Origin: JAABRU01 sp041390465
GTDB taxonomy: Bacteria; Desulfobacterota; Desulfobacteria; Desulfobacterales; Desulfococcaceae
DNA: 64,000 nucleotides
Direction of reading: 5' to 3'
NCBI GenBank assembly: GCA_041390465.1
Contig: JAWKPW010000003.1
Span: forward strand, 1-64,000
Below the pieces are notes generated by a model, which searched no databases, had not been told where the DNA came from, and worked only from the letters and a program-made list of their open reading frames with translations. The position numbers and the translations under genes were made by a program. Each line of letters opens with the position of its first letter. The stretch's first letter is position 1. This document shows, one piece after another, positions 25,993 to 34,815 of this stretch.

Positions 25993-26883
25993 TCAGTTCT
26001 TTCTCTGCAGCAGTTGGAGAAAAGGATTGATCATCTTGTTTTCCTCTGCATTGCTGTTATTGTTTCCCTGGGGTTTCTCCTGTGTGTTTCCTTCTCCGGA
26101 TCTTTTTCCGCCTCCTCCGAAAACCGGATCAGGATTCGTGTTTCCTGCGGACGCGGGTTTGCTTTCCCCTCCCTGCCGATCTATGCCGCCGAATACCGGA
26201 TTGGGGGCATTGGTTTGACTCTCTGCCACTTTTCCTGCATTGGGATCCGCAGGTGCAGGTTTTGTTTCCGTTTTTGGTGTTTCAGCAGGATTGACTTTGG
26301 GGGCGTCCTCTGCTGATGCAGAGACATTGATAAGGTTCGGCGCATCATTTTTGGCCAGATTCTGGGAACCTGCGCCCCTGTTTTTTCCCTCATGCAGAGA
26401 AATGTCACGAATCTCATCACCTTCTGTCAGCACAATGCGGTTTTTCTCAATCGCGGAAACCGTCATTGTTCCCACTGTTTCCCCCACTGTCACCCATCTG
26501 TCTTTGCCGGAGCCCGTGTCTGCTGTCCGAATCAGGGCTTTCTGATAATCCTTCATCAGAATCACACCGTGCAAAGCAATATCCTGCCGGGGTGCATCCG
26601 GTTTTTTCTCATCCGAAGCAGCCGCAGCACTCCCTTCTTCGGGTTTGGCTTCTTTCCGGTCCGGATCAAAAAGATTTTTTTCTGCAATCAGGTTGTATTC
26701 ACTTTCAGGAGCCTTCTGCTTTTCCGGCTGTGCGTTCTGCACGGAAGCCTCTGCCGGAACTTCTGTTTTTGCCGCAACGTTCTGTTCCGGAACCTCACCC
26801 GTCCATACCTGCCAGGCATTCATGCCCATAAATGCAATGCAAATGGCCAATGCAATATTGATCAACCAGATTTTTGACATCAT
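25993..26883 (-). CDS. gspC: Type II secretion inner-membrane protein GspC
   Basis: A 296-residue bitopic protein that links the inner-membrane platform to the secretin. An N-terminal TM helix (IWLINIALAICIAFMGMNAW) is followed by an Ala/Pro/Glu-rich linker and the homology region YNLIAEKNLFDPDRK...IALHGVILMKDYQKALIR...VTVGETVGTMTVSAIEKNRIVL. The C-terminal third is low-complexity (Asn, Pro, Gly) with a repeated PVFGG unit instead of a PDZ domain. It ends five bases before gspD. Position at the end of the operon beside gspD supports the call. Confidence 0.82.
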   Translation of the reverse strand: MMSKIWLINIALAICIAFMGMNAWQVWTGEVPEQNVAAKTEVPAEASVQNAQPEKQKAPESEYNLIAEKNLFDPDRKEAKPEEGSAAAASDEKKPDAPRQDIALHGVILMKDYQKALIRTADTGSGKDRWVTVGETVGTMTVSAIEKNRIVLTEGDEIRDISLHEGKNRGAGSQNLAKNDAPNLINVSASAEDAPKVNPAETPKTETKPAPADPNAGKVAESQTNAPNPVFGGIDRQGGESKPASAGNTNPDPVFGGGGKRSGEGNTQEKPQGNNNSNAEENKMINPFLQLLQRKN

Positions 26884-26888
26884 TGCTT

Positions 26889-27446
26889 TTATCCTTTCAC
26901 TGTGTTTTCTTTCATAAAACCTTCCACGGTAAACTCTGACTGAACCCCGTCACTCTGCCTGCGGTGCTGTGGTCTGATGCGGATACTGCTGATTTTCAGT
27001 ATCTTTGGCGAATTTTCAATATTATACAGAATTTCCTTCAACTGCCGGATGCTTCCTGACAAAGTCACCTGAACAGGAACCGGAATATAAGAACTGTCTT
27101 TTGCCGGTTTGGACGGCAGAATCTGCATACTCTGAATCTCGGCCTCCCCCTTTGCGGCAATTTCATTGACAAGATTCTGTATTTCCACCGCTGCAAGGGC
27201 CGGCGTTCCTCCGCTCAGAAGTCCGGATTCCAGCAGGTTCAGCTCAGCCTGCAATTTCCGCAGACCTGCCTCCAGATTTTCCTTTTCCTGTACCGTTTCC
27301 CTGTAGCGTGCCAGTTTTTTTTCCTTCAGGGCAATTTCCTCCCTTCCGGAAAACAGGATTCCATCTTCCGGAAAAAAGCGGTAAGCCGCTCCGGTCAGCA
27401 GCACCGCCATGCCCACAAGCAGAATATATTTTCTTTCCCTGTTCAT
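26889..27446 (-). CDS. gspM: Type II secretion GspM-like (PilO fold) protein
   Basis: A 185-residue protein with one N-terminal TM helix, a heptad coiled coil (about residues 37-75) and a ferredoxin-like PilO/GspM domain (VQVTLSGSIRQLKEILYNIENSPKILKI split over two strands). It matches the layout of the GspMb/T2SSM_b group. It pairs with GspL in the assembly platform of the inner membrane. Its start overlaps gspL by four bases. Confidence 0.8.
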   Translation of the reverse strand: MNRERKYILLVGMAVLLTGAAYRFFPEDGILFSGREEIALKEKKLARYRETVQEKENLEAGLRKLQAELNLLESGLLSGGTPALAAVEIQNLVNEIAAKGEAEIQSMQILPSKPAKDSSYIPVPVQVTLSGSIRQLKEILYNIENSPKILKISSIRIRPQHRRQSDGVQSEFTVEGFMKENTVKG

Positions 27447-28600
27447 TCTGAAAGCTGCGCTCCTCGCTTTTCTGTTTTCAGCCCTATGCTGAAGCGTTCT
27501 TTTCCCTCCCTGCCTTTCACAATCGCGGAAAGAAAGCTTACATTTTCAAACAGGGGAGAAGCCTCCAGAATGCCAATGAGATCTGAAGTGGAATCAGCGA
27601 ATCCGTTGATCTGAATCCCCTGCTCTGAAAAGGAAAAATCCTGCACCCATGCAGTTTCAGGAATAATTTCAGTCAGTTCTCGGATAATATCCACCACCGG
27701 CATGTAACCCTGTTTCAGTTCTCTGATCTGCTTTCCCCTTGTTTCCAGTTCTCTGATCCGGCTCTGCATATCCTCAATTTCCGCCACCTCCTTGGTGAGA
27801 ATGCGCATTTCCGCATTCAGGGCTTTCACTGCTTTATGCTGACGCCGCAGATAACTTCCACCCCAGCCCAGAGCGGACAGCACCAGCAGCACCGCCAGTC
27901 CGCTCATCATATAAAATCCAAGTTTTCCCGGTTTTTTCCGCAGTTCATCCGGAAGCAGGCTGATCTGCAGGGGAACAGAGCCAAGTCCTTTCAGGGCAAG
28001 ACCAAAGGCAGGCATCAGTTCCAAAGAGGGAATGCCCGCCCTGCGGAGAATCTCAGGTTCTGTCAGTGTCTCTGTTTTTCCTTTTGAAACAAAGGCATGG
28101 AAATTTGCCATTGCACTGTCAATTCCTTCCATGCCCGATATTTTTCCGGAAAGTTTCCTGCAAAAATAAATATAGGGAGCCAGGGAAGTTTTCTTTGCCG
28201 CAGTCAGCAGAACCGTCATCCGGTTAAGAGATTTGTTTTCCTCAATGATCTGGCAGTCAAAAAAAAGTTCCGCAGCAGGAAGTGGAATATGTTTTTCCAT
28301 TTCATAGGAAAGGGTGGTGCGGAGATTTTCCTTTACGGCCAGGGGAAAAAAAATTTCCCTTGACAGAATCAGATTCCGGGGAATACCCAGAAAAACAGGG
28401 CAGTTGCCAATGCTGTTCGATGTTTTGAAATCTGAAAGCAGCGTGCTGACCGCGTCCAGTTTTTCTGCAGGGCTCCGGTACTCCTCCAAAGAGGCTATCA
28501 AATGCGCGCCCGGTTTCACCCGCGTGTATGCAGATTTGAGCCATACCATGACAACGCTGTTTTCCCTGATTTCAAGGCCGATGCTGGTGCGAAAACTCAC
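27443..28600 (-). CDS. gspL: Type II secretion GspL-like (PilM-PilN fusion) protein
   Basis: A 385-residue platform protein. The N-terminal half is an actin-like PilM/GspL cytoplasmic domain (SIGLEIRENSVVMVWL, VFLGIPRNLILSREI). It is followed by a TM helix near 234-252, a coiled coil, and a C-terminal PilN-like domain (VVDIIRELTEIIPETAWV...GFADSTSDLIGILE). It recruits the ATPase GspE to the membrane. The start is a GTG that overlaps the gspK stop as GTGA, and the end overlaps gspM by four bases. Confidence 0.85.
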   Translation of the reverse strand: MSFRTSIGLEIRENSVVMVWLKSAYTRVKPGAHLIASLEEYRSPAEKLDAVSTLLSDFKTSNSIGNCPVFLGIPRNLILSREIFFPLAVKENLRTTLSYEMEKHIPLPAAELFFDCQIIEENKSLNRMTVLLTAAKKTSLAPYIYFCRKLSGKISGMEGIDSAMANFHAFVSKGKTETLTEPEILRRAGIPSLELMPAFGLALKGLGSVPLQISLLPDELRKKPGKLGFYMMSGLAVLLVLSALGWGGSYLRRQHKAVKALNAEMRILTKEVAEIEDMQSRIRELETRGKQIRELKQGYMPVVDIIRELTEIIPETAWVQDFSFSEQGIQINGFADSTSDLIGILEASPLFENVSFLSAIVKGREGKERFSIGLKTEKRGAQLSE

Positions 28601-29670
28601 TTTCCGGCCTCCGTATGAACATACAGAGGATATTCCGGACTGTCAATCCACTGCATCACAGAATAACGCTCTTTTGCACGGGGATTGATTTTTGCCACAG
28701 CACAGACGCCATCCCCTGCAGAACTGTCTGAAACTGATCCCTGTGAGCAAATGGTGTAAACATTGGACAACTGAACAGAAAGCCAGGGAGATACGGCAGC
28801 ATAAACCTCGTCTCCCAGAATGGGTATCAGTTGATTAACAGACTGAAAATCCTTTTCTTTCCTGTAATCGGCAATGGCATCAGCCAGTTCTTCGGTCATA
28901 CCCGGCAATGCTCGCATCATTTTTCCGGATGCGGCATTGATATTGATTCTGCCTGCCTCTCCCTGTGCAGAATCTCCATAAACGGTCAGCATTTCCTTTA
29001 ATCCGCCATAAAAAATTTCAGAAGTCATTCCCCTGACCAGCAAAAGCTCTTCCACAGAATCAAAATTTCCGTTTTTGGCTGAATAGGGATTGTCAAGGGA
29101 CTGATAATATTTTTCCTCCGCTCCGTTGATCCGATGCAGATCATCCGGATCCCGCCAGTCCAGTATGGAATCTGTGATCACTGCGATTGTTTTTTCCTCC
29201 AGATCAAAAGAAGTGAGTATCATTTTCAGTATCCGCTCATCCGCGCGGTTGATGTCAATTTTGCCGCTTTCATTGTCAATATGCACAGTGAAACTTCCGT
29301 CCGCAAACGGCACACGCGGAATCTCCGCGTTGACCCGCCAGAGCATAATTTCATCCTCTGTGTCCGCATTTTCCCCTGAACGCAAAGCTCCCTTTTCTTT
29401 TTGGGACGGAAAGAGCCTGTTATTCCCGTGTGTCTGAAAAGGAAGTCCTTCAGATGCCTGTGTTCCGGGACGGGTTTGAGAGCGAATCAGTTGTGTCAGC
29501 GCAATGTTCAATCCTGCTTTTGCAATATAATAAGCCTTTGTTTCTTCTGCAAAATTGCGGGTGATATTAATCTCGGTGCGCATGGCATGGCAGAACTGCC
29601 CCGCAATCACGGAAAGCAGGGTCAGCACCCACAGCACAAGGAAAAGCGCAATGCCTCTGTCATTCATCAT
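28597..29670 (-). CDS. gspK: Type II secretion minor pseudopilin GspK
   Basis: A 357-residue minor pseudopilin, the large tip subunit. The short basic leader and pilin helix are MNDRGIALFLVLWVLTLLSV, with cleavage after Gly. The globular part holds two helix-hairpin-helix-like modules (INRADERILKMILTSF; INAASGKMMRALPGMTEELADAIADYRKEKDF) typical of GspK. It starts 13 bases after an inserted Rpn-type nuclease gene, not directly after gspJ as is usual. Confidence 0.9.
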   Translation of the reverse strand: MMNDRGIALFLVLWVLTLLSVIAGQFCHAMRTEINITRNFAEETKAYYIAKAGLNIALTQLIRSQTRPGTQASEGLPFQTHGNNRLFPSQKEKGALRSGENADTEDEIMLWRVNAEIPRVPFADGSFTVHIDNESGKIDINRADERILKMILTSFDLEEKTIAVITDSILDWRDPDDLHRINGAEEKYYQSLDNPYSAKNGNFDSVEELLLVRGMTSEIFYGGLKEMLTVYGDSAQGEAGRININAASGKMMRALPGMTEELADAIADYRKEKDFQSVNQLIPILGDEVYAAVSPWLSVQLSNVYTICSQGSVSDSSAGDGVCAVAKINPRAKERYSVMQWIDSPEYPLYVHTEAGK

Positions 29671-29683
29671 TAATGGCTTCCCT

Positions 29684-30550
29684 TCACAATTCCGGCACCT
29701 CTATCCCTTTTTCTTTCAGCAGAGACTGCAATTGCCTGAGTTTTTCCTCAGTCTGTTTTTTTTCCTTTTCTGATCGTTCGGCTTTTTTCCGGATTTTCTC
29801 AGCTTCCTTACGGGTTTTCTCAAGTTCTTTCTGTGTCTGATCAATGGTCCGAAGCCATGTGTTGCGCTCCAGTATGGCATCCAGACGGCTCTGGTACAAA
29901 AGCCATTCTTTCTGATTTTTTGAAAAATTCTGCATTGTTTTCATGGCCTGCCTCATCTCCTCTGTGTCAAGAATTTCAGGAATATTGTCTGTGTCAATAT
30001 TCTTCCCCTCTTTGAAAAGATAAAGCCATCTGTCTTTTTCACTTCTGACTTTATCCCCCGGCTTCCATTTCGGGAGCTGGAGCACATGAATATTCAGATG
30101 ATCCGTCAGCAGTGTGCTGTGCGCTCTGTCATACACCTGAAAGCAAAGATGGCACTCATTTTTTTCCGGAAACAGGCTGCCGTCCACTATCCATATGGAA
30201 ATCACGGGATGCAGTTTCGCATAGTCGTCCCCTTCGCTGATTTGTGAATGATAAATGCTGCTCCAGGTGAACAAAATTCTTGACGACAGGGAGGGATGGA
30301 CTGCCAGTTGTATTTCAATCTGATAACGCTTTCCGTTTTCGTCAAGCGCCTTGACATCCACAATTGTCAGCTTGGCTCCGATGAACTCTTTTTCATTATA
30401 GGGATTGAGTATCGTCACTTCCCTGATCCGCATTCCCTTTGCCGGTTCCAGCACAGCATTGAGAAAATGGATCAGAAGATTGCTGTTCTCCTCTTTGCCG
30501 AGAAGACTTTTGAAAACACAGTCTACCTTTGGATCAATCCGGTGTTTCAT
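29684..30550 (-). CDS. Rpn/PD-(D/E)XK family putative transposase-nuclease
   Basis: A 288-residue protein of the Rpn (recombination-promoting nuclease) family. It begins KHRIDPKVDCVFKSLLG and has the core ILNPYNEKEFIGAKLTIVDVKALDENGKRYQIEIQL with the catalytic D...E-x-Q pattern. A long Glu/Lys/Arg coiled coil follows from residue 235 to the end. Rpn proteins cleave DNA and promote RecA-independent recombination in E. coli; here activity is inferred. It lies between gspJ and gspK in the same direction, with 13-46 bp gaps, so it rides in the secretion operon as an insertion. Confidence 0.9.
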   Translation of the reverse strand: MKHRIDPKVDCVFKSLLGKEENSNLLIHFLNAVLEPAKGMRIREVTILNPYNEKEFIGAKLTIVDVKALDENGKRYQIEIQLAVHPSLSSRILFTWSSIYHSQISEGDDYAKLHPVISIWIVDGSLFPEKNECHLCFQVYDRAHSTLLTDHLNIHVLQLPKWKPGDKVRSEKDRWLYLFKEGKNIDTDNIPEILDTEEMRQAMKTMQNFSKNQKEWLLYQSRLDAILERNTWLRTIDQTQKELEKTRKEAEKIRKKAERSEKEKKQTEEKLRQLQSLLKEKGIEVPEL

Positions 30551-30596
30551 TTTTCAGATTTTATCCTTAATAAAGCAACGGAAACAGTTGGGATTT

Positions 30597-31277
30597 TCAA
30601 TTTATGCCTCCGAAAACCTGCTGATTTGAAGCTGTTTCTCCCCGGATGGGAACAATCACATATACAGGAGAGAAAGATTCATCTGCCTGAAAACGGATTC
30701 TGACAGCCGCAGGCTGCCCTTTGTCCTTTTCCAAATCCCATCCTGTCTGCCATTCCCTTTTTGTTTCACCGGATTTGTCATCCACAGAGACTTTCAGATA
30801 TTCAAATCCGAAATCCGCCATATCCCTTATCAGTTCATAATAATCATCCGGAGCCGGAACCGCCATATCAGCCATGTTTTTCAGCAGCACCGTGTTTTTC
30901 TCATACAGGGACACACGCACAGTGTCTTTGTCAAATTCGGTCTGATACCGGACAAATACCATGCCTGCACTCCTGCCCGGGATCAGAGATTTCCGGGAAA
31001 TGAATTCCACAAAATCAGATTCTCCTCTGAAAATCGGAGCCTGATTTTCTCCGCTTCCGGATGCTGACAGACAGACAGCAGCCAACTGCAGACGCATCAG
31101 GTTGAGAACAATCCGGTATCTTTGCCGGTTTTCCACATTTTCTTCGCCTTTTTCCCAGGCTCTGACTCCGATGCGAAGCGCACTGAAGACAAGAACCGTA
31201 ATCAAGGCCACAATGGTCAGGGAAATCAGCAGTTCCAGCAGCGTGAATCCGCATTCCGGTTTATTCTTTTTTTTCAT
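30597..31277 (-). CDS. gspJ: Type II secretion minor pseudopilin GspJ
   Basis: The start at 31277 (MKKKNKPECGFTLLELLISL) gives a ten-residue leader with the prepilin peptidase site CG/FTLLE; the 16-codon extension is unlikely. The globular part (FRGESDFVEFISRKSL, VSLYEKNTVLLKNM) fits GspJ, which builds the pseudopilus tip with GspI and GspK. It overlaps gspI by 17 bases. The protein has 226 residues. Confidence 0.88.
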   Translation of the reverse strand: MKKKNKPECGFTLLELLISLTIVALITVLVFSALRIGVRAWEKGEENVENRQRYRIVLNLMRLQLAAVCLSASGSGENQAPIFRGESDFVEFISRKSLIPGRSAGMVFVRYQTEFDKDTVRVSLYEKNTVLLKNMADMAVPAPDDYYELIRDMADFGFEYLKVSVDDKSGETKREWQTGWDLEKDKGQPAAVRIRFQADESFSPVYVIVPIRGETASNQQVFGGIN

Positions 31278-31743
31278 CAATCTTACGGGCCATATGAACT
31301 GTGCGGATTTCATACTCCCGCTCACTTTCGCCGGTATCCCAAATCACAGCCACAGACACATGAAAAAGAGGATTCGGATCCTGCGGACCGCCTCTGTTTT
31401 CCTCTGTTTCATCAGGCACAATTTCTGACACAGCAGCTTTCCACCGGAAGCCATCCCCGAAATCCCCTTCCAGTTCCGCATCCGCCATTTCTTTATGCAG
31501 GAGAATTTCCTCCATCTTTTCTCTGGCGTGGAAGATGGCCCTGGTATAATCCTCTGCCAGCTTTTCCGAATTGAGACCGCCGGAAAAAAGCTGAAAAATG
31601 GTCACAAGGGAAATCGCGAGAATCATCATCGCAGTCAGGGTTTCAATGAGAGTGAATCCCTGATTTCTGAACATGCTGCGTTTCATTCCCTGAATCAGCG
31701 GGAAATCTGTGATACCGCAGAATATGCTGTTTTTCAACATCAT
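31261..31743 (-). CDS. gspI: Type II secretion minor pseudopilin GspI
   Basis: A type IV pilin-like protein with FRNQGFTLIETLTAMMILAI as cleavage site and helix. The first ATG at 31743 overlaps the gspH stop (ATGA) but would give a 29-residue leader. The internal starts at 31686 (MKRSM) or 31674 (MFRNQG) give a normal short leader, so the true start is uncertain. The domain NSEKLAEDYTRAIFHAREKMEEIL is typical of GspI. Confidence 0.85.
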   Translation of the reverse strand: MMLKNSIFCGITDFPLIQGMKRSMFRNQGFTLIETLTAMMILAISLVTIFQLFSGGLNSEKLAEDYTRAIFHAREKMEEILLHKEMADAELEGDFGDGFRWKAAVSEIVPDETEENRGGPQDPNPLFHVSVAVIWDTGESEREYEIRTVHMARKIDEKKE

Positions 31744-32243
31744 TCGATCAGTTCAACCGCACCGGTGATGAAATCGGCATAAACCGTGTATTTCCTGTCC
31801 TGCTCATCTGCAATGACAATCTTGCCGCCGCTGCTTCCGCCTGTGGGATAAAAGGCAATCTGCTCAGACAAATCATCAAATCCCTTTTTTCTGTTTTTTT
31901 CAAAATGCACGCCATCCGGCAAATCATAGACTTTTGCCCCGGATTCAGGAGCAAAAAAATTTTCACCGGATTCCAAAATCTCTGTCCACTGCCGGTAATC
32001 CATCACAGCAAGCCGGTTTGTTTCCAAATCAAAAACAGACAGATAAGGGATTTTTTCAGCCACTGCCCGGCTTCGGGCATAACGCAGGGCAGCGGCCACC
32101 TTTTTGGCAGAGGTTTTTGCGTTCATTTTCATCAAAGTTCCGGCCAGTTGCGGAACCGTCAGACTTGTTGCCAGACTGATGATGATCAGAACAACAATCA
32201 TTTCAAAAAGGGAAAAACCCCTGTCATTTGAAGAAAAAATCAC
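31740..32243 (-). CDS. gspH: Type II secretion minor pseudopilin GspH
   Basis: A 167-residue pseudopilin with short leader and helix SNDRGFSLFEMIVVLIIISL, followed by a GspH-like domain (KKVAAALRYARSRAVAEKIPYL; VRL-type C-terminus replaced by YADFITGAVELIE). The start is a GTG that overlaps the gspG stop by four bases (GTGA), and its stop overlaps gspI. Confidence 0.87.
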   Translation of the reverse strand: MIFSSNDRGFSLFEMIVVLIIISLATSLTVPQLAGTLMKMNAKTSAKKVAAALRYARSRAVAEKIPYLSVFDLETNRLAVMDYRQWTEILESGENFFAPESGAKVYDLPDGVHFEKNRKKGFDDLSEQIAFYPTGGSSGGKIVIADEQDRKYTVYADFITGAVELIE

Positions 32244-32665
32244 TGTCCAATGTCTTTCCAGCTTACAATGTCCTCATTTTCCCCTTCTCCGCCCGGTGTT
32301 CCGTCCGCGCCGTAGGAGATAATGTCATAGGCACCATGATCTCCGGGCGTTTTGTATTCATAGGGAGTTCCCCAGGGATCCAGCGGAATTTCTTTGGGCA
32401 GATACGGCCCGTCCCATTTGCCCGGAGGCTGGGGTTTTTCCCGCAAAGCCTTGAGATCGGAAGGAAATTTTCCCATATCCAGCCGATAGGTGTCAATGGC
32501 TGTTTCAAACAGGCTGATCTGGGATTTGGCCGCCTTCTGTTTTGCCTTGCCGGTTTTGCCGAACATCTTGGGTCCCACCAATGCGGCCAGCAGCCCCAGA
32601 ATCACCATCACAATCAGCACTTCTATCAGGGTGAAACCCGCCTGTTTCCGTATATCTTTCTTCAT
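32240..32665 (-). CDS. gspG: Type II secretion major pseudopilin GspG
   Basis: A 141-residue major pseudopilin. The leader ends in KQAG and cleavage precedes FTLIEVLIVMVILGLLAALV. The C-terminal calcium-binding segment of GspG is clear: LDPWGTPYEYKTPGDHGAYD and SYGADGTPGGEGENEDIVSW. In a normal operon gspF would lie directly upstream; here it is 8.4 kb away, behind inserted DNA. A new promoter may lie in 32670-32900, but none is certain. Confidence 0.95.
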   Translation of the reverse strand: MKKDIRKQAGFTLIEVLIVMVILGLLAALVGPKMFGKTGKAKQKAAKSQISLFETAIDTYRLDMGKFPSDLKALREKPQPPGKWDGPYLPKEIPLDPWGTPYEYKTPGDHGAYDIISYGADGTPGGEGENEDIVSWKDIGQ

Positions 32666-32729
32666 TTATGCTCCTTTGCAATAAAAAAATGACAGTGATT
32701 CAAATGTGTTGATATACATATACTTAAAT

Positions 32730-32801
32730 CAGCCACGAATGACACGAATCTGCACGAATAGCACAAACCATAATTCGTGTAATTTGTGTAATTCGTGGCT
32801 G
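32730..32801. repeat. CAGCCACGAAT inverted repeat, copy 1
   Basis: CAGCCACGAAT...ATTCGTGGCTG with inner CACGAATCTGCACGAATAG and ATTCGTGTAATTTGTGT parts. A second unit of the same phrase is at 57390-57437. It lies upstream of gspG. Confidence 0.7.
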
Positions 32802-32898
32802 TAATATTAAATCTTCTGAGTAATGGTATAATTTATGTAAAAACAGATTCGGATTTTTATATTTTCCAATCAATTTGAAATGCGAATTCAACTCTTAA

Positions 32899-34044
32899 CT
32901 GATGTTACGCCGTCAATTCCTGCAATTTTTGAAAACTGGCTTTTATTGCATTGACATAAAGTTTTGCTCTCAAAGCGAAGTGATTCAAATTATGCTTAAT
33001 TTTAAGTTTTTCCAATTTGAAAAATGAATAAACGGAAGCAAAAAAATGATTGCTCTGAGTTCTCACAGTTCTTGTTGGCGATTTTGACAGTGATGCATTT
33101 GATTTCAGAGATTTGTGAAAGACTTCGACGTTCCATCGTTTCTGATATGCAGTCGTTATCTGATCATAAGTCAGACCGGTATCACTGGAAACCAAATAAA
33201 GAACACCGGAAGATCCGTCTTTGTTTTTAAAGATCTGCCTGCATAAAAGACATGGAAAATCAATGTCTTTCATGTAAACATGCTGAACGGTGCCCTCTTT
33301 CAGTTCCAATGTTTCGACTTGAACAAAATGACCGTTTTTTTTGTCTTCCAGACTCAATGCAACAGTACGGCGGATTTAATCGCCATAATGAAATCCTTTG
33401 AAAGCTCAGATTTGATTAAGCACATGTTTTCTTTGGAAGAAAACCAGTTGTCTGTCAGCACATATCTGAATTTCAGATGATTTGCAGTGCAGATTTTCAG
33501 CATATCGCGAAGCATTTCATTTTTTGTAACTTTGCTTTTCCGGCGGATACGTCCGGTTTTCGGATCGCTGAACAGCACCGGTTTATGAATTATTTCATAA
33601 GCAACCGGAATATCAACATTTTTTGAATGATAAAGACAGTTAAGAATATTGACACCTTTCACAGTTCTGTTTTTGCTGTGATCATGATGCCATGTGATGA
33701 TTTCATTTTCATCTGTCCACTGTTTTTCTTCGACTGTGTCATCAAATATGAGAACACCGTCATCGGATTCGACTGAGCGGACAGTTTCTTTGACCGGCAT
33801 CCATAAATCTTTGGAATCAAAGTCTGATCCTGCCAAAAAATCAGTGATTTTGTCATGACCGATCTGGTTATCAGGCAGATTGGAAAGCCCGGTTGCAGTT
33901 GTATAACTGAACGAACTTAAAAGATAATCGCTGTATAATTCAAGAAATTCTTTTTTCATGAAAATATTATATCAGTTTAACAAAGAACAGCAACAAAATA
34001 TTAATAAAAAAATAGCAACAAAAAAATCAATGGCGTAACATCAG
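32899..34044 (-). mobile_element. IS4/IS701-like insertion sequence
   Basis: 1,146 bp bounded by inverted ends: 13 bp exact (CTGATGTTACGCC) and 17 of 20 matching. It is flanked by an exact 7-bp direct repeat, CTCTTAA (32892-32898 and 34045-34051), a target duplication. It carries one transposase frame, broken in the middle. The insertion lies between gspG and a degenerate toxin-antitoxin pair. Confidence 0.93.
32905..33959 (-). pseudogene. IS4-superfamily DDE transposase, one frameshift
   Basis: The N-terminal 200 residues (from 33959) hold the first catalytic Asp in IFDDTVEEKQW and the second in YVLTDNWFSS. The C-terminal 150 residues (to 32905) hold the YREK-type motif YQKRWNVEVFHKSLK with the catalytic Glu. 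The parts meet near 33375: MAIKS...RTVALSLEDKKNG is continuous only after a one-base shift. Sharp ends and target duplication show the element is young, so the shift may be recent, a sequence error, or a programmed frameshift. No classic slippery heptamer was seen. Confidence 0.88.
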
Positions 34045-34068
34045 CTCTTAATTCAAATAATTAATTTA

Positions 34069-34489
34069 TCACATATGTTTCAGCAATCTCATGTAGTCAT
34101 CATGAGTACCAATCCAAAACCATGTCACTGTATCACCGTGAAGTAATCCCAATGCCCGATAGTCATCTCCGATACGGACGGAATAAACAGGACGTGTTTT
34201 GCCGACACGCTTGAAGTATAAACCGGAAGAACCCGGATTTTCGCACCATATTTGGATAGTGGGTCAAATCCGTTGATTCGGGTCTGACACCGGGACGGAA
34301 AAAATCCGCAAGGATTGATATTATTATAGAAAATATTGAAAAAAAAACAACTGAATCCCGGAAGGGATGACATTGTCAACCGGTTTGACCCACTATCCAT
34401 ATTTGATATGCTTATCCGGGCTTTTCTCTGAACTGGATCCGCAGATGATAATACAGTCTCTAAAATTTTGTCAGAGCATGCGAATCCAT
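34069..34489 (-). pseudogene. RelE/ParE-like toxin gene cut by a miniature element
   Basis: The C-terminal part reads NPGSSGLYFKRVGKTRPVYS, then VRIGDDYRALGLLHGDTVTW and FWIGTHDDYMRLLKHM. The N-terminal part, from an ATG at 34489, reads MDSHALTKF, RLYYHL and AYQIW. It aligns with the whole toxin at 43999-44274. Between the two parts lies the 145-bp family C element with ATATTT duplicated on both sides, and an in-frame TAG and small indels spoil the 5' part. It cannot make a working toxin. Confidence 0.82.
34254..34398. mobile_element. Family C miniature element, copy 2, with target duplication
   Basis: Inverted ends GGATAGTGGGTCAAATCCGT and ACCGGTTTGACCCACTATCC; ATATTT is repeated directly outside each end (34248-34253 and 34399-34404). 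No coding capacity. Removing it and one ATATTT restores the toxin reading CAA ATA TGG TGC GAA AAT. Confidence 0.9.
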
Positions 34490-34496
34490 CCCTGTC

Positions 34497-34778
34497 TCAG
34501 CCGCCCTTTTTCATTAAAAAATTATGGGGCTTGGATTTGCTCGCCTGAATTTCACAATGCCTCATCTGCCATTTTCTCAAGCAGTTCCTGAGATTCATCC
34601 GTTGCCAGCAATGTATCCCATCGGGCATTCTCTTCTGCAATTTCCTGCTCAGTTTTCATTCTGATGTGTCTGCTTACCGGATACATTTCGGATCTGGGAA
34701 CTCAAGAAATTTGCAAAATCAATAACCTGAGATACCCGATCCTCCGGTATCCAGGATAATCTGATAAGCTGTTTCATA
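34497..34778 (-). pseudogene. Degenerate antitoxin (DUF2281-like) of the broken toxin
   Basis: From an ATG at 34778 it reads MKQLIRLSWIPEDRVSQVID then FANFLSSQIR. After a frame change it reads RMKTEQEIAEENARWDTLLA, TDESQELLEKMADEAL, and, after one more shift, EIQASKSKPHNF to a stop at 34497, eight bases before the toxin start. The leading helix with IPEDRVSQVIDFANFL is typical of DUF2281-type antitoxins. Two or more indels make it a relic. Confidence 0.65.
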
Positions 34779-34781
34779 CCG

Positions 34782-34815
34782 TTGGTTGTGAATTTATTCC
34801 AAGTTCCATTTTTTC
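34782..34815. repeat. 34-bp direct repeat, left copy
   Basis: GTTGGTTGTGAATTTATTCC and the following AAGTTCCATTTTTT are repeated exactly at 35987-36020. The two copies bracket the IS1-like remnant. The sequence appears to be the leader of the antitoxin relic. Confidence 0.85.
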
